From NCBI GenBank assembly GCA_013042765.1, contig JABDPP010000352.1:1-9296 (forward strand): a stretch of DNA of 9,296 nucleotides, given 5' to 3'. This DNA comes from Litoreibacter sp. (lineage in GTDB: Bacteria > Pseudomonadota > Alphaproteobacteria > Rhodobacterales > Rhodobacteraceae). The position numbers and the translations under genes are program-made. Below, piece after piece: positions 7,592-9,296 of this stretch (position 1 is the stretch's first letter; the number at the start of each line of letters is the position of its first letter). Below the pieces are notes generated by a model. That model was not told the DNA's origin and made no database searches. It was given only the letters and a program-made list of their open reading frames with translations.

Positions 7592-7617
7592 AAAAATTGT
7601 ATGCCACGGCATGCAAT
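7592..7617 (-). terminator. Intrinsic terminator downstream of ppk2
   Basis: On the minus strand ATTGCATGCC-GT-GGCATACAAT forms a 10-bp arm pair with one mismatch and a tight loop, followed at once by TTTTT. It lies about 85 bases after the ppk2 stop and before the nuo promoter, separating the two transcription units. The symmetrical TTGNATGCC core could also serve as an operator. Confidence 0.65.
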
Positions 7618-7649
7618 CTGCAGTGGAAGCGACTCGCCCGAGCAGCGGC

Positions 7650-7681
7650 CCCGCCTCTCGCACTGTGTGCCGGGCGGCGGG
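7650..7681 (-). other. GC-rich hairpin in the ppk2 3' untranslated region
   Basis: On the minus strand CCCGCC (7681 to 7676) pairs with GGCGGG (7655 to 7650). An inner GCAC-ACA-GTGC stem could stack within. It falls between the ppk2 stop and the T-tailed terminator and may protect the mRNA end. It has no T-run of its own. Confidence 0.35.
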
Positions 7682-7701
7682 TCTCCATCGCTCTTTCGGG
7701 C

Positions 7702-8691
7702 TCAGTCGCTCTTCTTGCGGCTCTCGGGATGCAGCGCCTTACCCAGAATATGGCTGTCCCTGTGAATGACCTGCCCTGCGCGTCCTACGATCAGCGGATC
7801 GGGAGCCTGAACGATGTCGAGATCCTTGCCCGGATAGTCTAGGCTATCGAGGAAGTGCAGCATGCAACCGAGCCGCGCCCGTTTTTTGTCATTTGACTTG
7901 ATGATCGTCCAGGGCGCATCGGCAGTGTCGGTGTAGAAGAACATCGCCTCCTTCGCTTCCGTGTAGTCGTCCCACTTGCTCAGAGACGCCTTGTCGATCG
8001 GGCTTAGCTTCCAGCGCTTGAGCGGGTCTGTCTCGCGGCTCTGAAAACGGTTTCTTTGTTCGTTCTGCGTCACCGAGAACCAATATTTGTAGAGCCGGAT
8101 CCCCGAACGCACGAGCATTCGCTCCAACTCCGGCGTCTGGCGCATGAACTCGAGGTATTCGGTCGGCGAGCAAAAACCCATTACCCGCTCCACTCCGGCG
8201 CGATTGTACCAGGAGCGGTCATAGAAGACCATTTCGCCCACCGTGGGCAGTTCCCGAATGTAGCGCTGGAAGAACCATTGGCCCTTCTCTTCCCATGTCG
8301 GCTTGTTCAGCGCCACGACCCGGGCTGAGCGCGGGTTGAGATGCTCGGTAAACCGCTTGATGGTACCGCCCTTGCCGGCCGCGTCCCGCCCCTCGAAGAG
8401 CAGAACGAATTTCTGCCCGGTTTCCTGCGCCCATAGCTGGACTTTCAGCAACTCAGCCTGAAGCTTCGCCTTTGTTGCCTCGTATTCGCGACGCGGCATT
8501 TTTTCCGTGTAGGGATAGTCGCCGTTTTCGAACACGTTTTCCGTGATCTCGGGCATGGGCTCGAGCTCCGGTGTGCTGGCGGCACGTTTCGCGCTGGGTG
8601 GCGCCGATTGGACGGCTGCGACGTTGTCAGCCCCTGCCTCGGGGCCCTTTCCTGATTTCGTTTTGGCAGTCGTGGATGCGGTTTGTGGCAT
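7702..8691 (-). CDS. ppk2: Polyphosphate kinase 2 (class I-type PPK2)
   Basis: PPK2 enzymes transfer phosphate between inorganic polyphosphate and nucleotides, usually making ATP or GTP from the diphosphates. This 329-residue protein has the single-domain PPK2 layout. The Walker A loop is GRDAAGKGGT (101-110), followed by HLNPR, the Walker B/lid region FYDRSWYNRAGVERVMGF (156-173), and KYWFSVTQNEQRNRFQSRETDPLKRWKLSP. These point to class I (nucleoside diphosphate phosphorylating), although subclass needs a phylogeny. The first 45 or so residues are a low-complexity Ala/Ser/Pro/Lys stretch not needed for the fold. The start ATG (8689-8691) has GGAG seven bases upstream. An FNR-like box and a -10 element lie in front, and a terminator follows, so it is probably monocistronic and oxygen-responsive. 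Confidence 0.95.
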   Translation of the reverse strand: MPQTASTTAKTKSGKGPEAGADNVAAVQSAPPSAKRAASTPELEPMPEITENVFENGDYPYTEKMPRREYEATKAKLQAELLKVQLWAQETGQKFVLLFEGRDAAGKGGTIKRFTEHLNPRSARVVALNKPTWEEKGQWFFQRYIRELPTVGEMVFYDRSWYNRAGVERVMGFCSPTEYLEFMRQTPELERMLVRSGIRLYKYWFSVTQNEQRNRFQSRETDPLKRWKLSPIDKASLSKWDDYTEAKEAMFFYTDTADAPWTIIKSNDKKRARLGCMLHFLDSLDYPGKDLDIVQAPDPLIVGRAGQVIHRDSHILGKALHPESRKKSD

Positions 8692-8716
8692 AGGGGCTCT
8701 CCATGTTCTTCGGATC

Positions 8717-8722
8717 CTTATA
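8717..8722 (-). promoter_or_regulatory. Predicted -10 element of the ppk2 promoter
   Basis: TATAAG on the minus strand matches five of six -10 consensus positions. Seventeen bases upstream the expected -35 position reads AGGTGG, a poor match, so the promoter probably needs an activator. The start site would be near 8710 (an A), with a leader of about 19 bases. Confidence 0.5.
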
Positions 8723-8744
8723 GAAGCCGCGCAACGCTCCCACC

Positions 8745-8758
8745 TTGAGACAGATCAA
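8745..8758 (-). promoter_or_regulatory. FNR/FnrL-type binding box upstream of ppk2
   Basis: TTGAG-ACAG-ATCAA differs at one position from the FNR-family consensus TTGAT-N4-ATCAA. Its centre (8751.5) lies 41.5 bases upstream of the start site predicted from the TATAAG element, the standard spacing of class II FNR-activated promoters. Spacing and sequence were derived independently, which strengthens the call. Confidence 0.6.
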
Positions 8759-8774
8759 ATGGCGCAACTAGAGC

Positions 8775-8797
8775 GGCGCGGTCGTCTCTTTCGCGCC
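8775..8797 (-). other. Hairpin just after the cytochrome gene
   Basis: On the minus strand GGCGCG (8797 to 8792) and CGCGCC (8780 to 8775) can pair around an 11-base loop, starting directly after the cytochrome stop codon. No T-run follows, so it may act as an mRNA end stabiliser or a weak terminator. Confidence 0.3.
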
Positions 8798-8798
8798 A

Positions 8799-9230
8799 CT
8801 ATTGCTGGATGGATTGCAGGAAGTAGACCAGTGATAGCAACCGACCCAAGGTGGCATAACGGGCGTCATCGGCGTTGAAGTCCTCCCGCAGAAATGCCTC
8901 ATCCATCAGCAAGTCGCCCCAGATTGGCATTTCGCTCTCGCCATGCGCCGCGATTTTGCGGTGCCCGTCAACGGCTTGAAAAACCTCTAAAAATGGAAAA
9001 ACGCCGCCATTGTCACGCGTCAAGGTCGTCAGATTCGGCGGCTTTATCCTGAAAAGGGTGCCCACCATGCCGTCGCCAATAGCCTCGGTGCCGTGACAGA
9101 CCGAGCAGCGCCGCTCGTAGAGCTCCGCGCCCAGTTGCGCCCAGATAACTTCGCTCTCGGCCAGAGCCGGTGTGCTTACACCAAGACTAAGCAACAAGGC
9201 CCCTGCCATTCGCACAAACCCATACGCCAT
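8799..9230 (-). CDS. Secreted mono-haem c-type cytochrome
   Basis: This is a periplasmic electron carrier or subunit of 143 residues from the chosen start. Residues 1 to about 24 form a signal peptide (MAYGFVRMAG, Leu-rich core, Pro-Ala-Leu-Ala cleavage site). The haem motif is CSVCH at Cys42-Cys45-His46, and the probable axial Met101 lies in GESEMPIWGD. No second CxxCH occurs. The start ATG (9228-9230) has GGAG seven bases upstream. The frame is open to an ATG at 9270-9272, which would add 14 residues ahead of the signal peptide and has a poor Shine-Dalgarno. The redox partner is not identified. An FNR-like box lies just downstream, so it belongs to ppk2 rather than to this gene. Its own promoter is mostly outside the window. 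Confidence 0.88.
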   Translation of the reverse strand: MAYGFVRMAGALLLSLGVSTPALAESEVIWAQLGAELYERRCSVCHGTEAIGDGMVGTLFRIKPPNLTTLTRDNGGVFPFLEVFQAVDGHRKIAAHGESEMPIWGDLLMDEAFLREDFNADDARYATLGRLLSLVYFLQSIQQ

Positions 9231-9296
9231 CACTTGTCTCCACACAGCCCACATTACCCTCATGCTAGCCATGCGCCCCGGCTGCCACCTTGACGC

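Noticed and set aside
7597..7842. 81-codon plus-strand frame over the ppk2 3' end
   Set aside because: It is partly antisense to the PPK2 C-terminus and starts inside the terminator hairpin. No ribosome site was seen.

Overview
The window looks like chromosomal DNA from a GC-rich alphaproteobacterium, most likely a member of the Rhodobacterales (Rhodobacter/Paracoccus/roseobacter type). This rests on three things: the protein sequences of the complex I subunits; the way small accessory genes (including DUF5333 and DUF5337 family members) are interleaved between the nuo genes; and subunit lengths such as NuoA at 121 aa and NuoD at 412 aa. Every gene I accept lies on the minus strand, so the window reads functionally from right to left. 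Assignments come from reading the sequence and from memory of the families; no database was searched.

Right end (about 8700-9296): a secreted mono-haem c-type cytochrome, followed by a 107-bp gap. The gap holds a near-consensus FNR/FnrL box, TTGAG-N4-ATCAA, centred at -41.5 relative to a start site predicted from a good -10 element. It lies in front of a class I-type polyphosphate kinase 2 gene (ppk2, 7702-8691). After ppk2 come a GC-rich hairpin and a convincing intrinsic terminator (7592-7617).

Centre (7424-7591): the control region of the nuo operon. It has a TTGACC-N17-TAAAGA promoter bracketed by a perfect 9-bp inverted repeat, and a second compact palindrome further upstream.

Left three quarters (1-7423): the first two thirds of a compact nuo operon in the order nuoA-nuoB-nuoC-[NTF2-like]-nuoD-[77 aa orphan]-nuoE-[membrane protein with HhH domain]-[DUF5337]-nuoF-[lipoprotein]-[DUF5333, cut by the window edge]. 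The operon presumably continues to nuoG and beyond outside the window. NuoE/F carry NADH oxidation (FMN, 2Fe-2S, 4Fe-4S), NuoB/C/D form the N2 cluster and quinone-site module, and NuoA is the first membrane subunit. Genes are packed with stop/start overlaps (TTGA, ATGA, GTGA, TAGATG), implying translational coupling.

The most notable non-textbook content is a helix-hairpin-helix module present twice: fused to the C-terminus of NuoE, and again (75% identical over 64 residues) at the C-terminus of the adjacent two-TM protein. Next come an NTF2-fold protein wedged between nuoC and nuoD by overlaps on both sides, a 77-aa orphan, and the likely oxygen-regulated ppk2 promoter. I saw no CRISPR array, tRNA, rRNA, mobile element or frameshifted gene.
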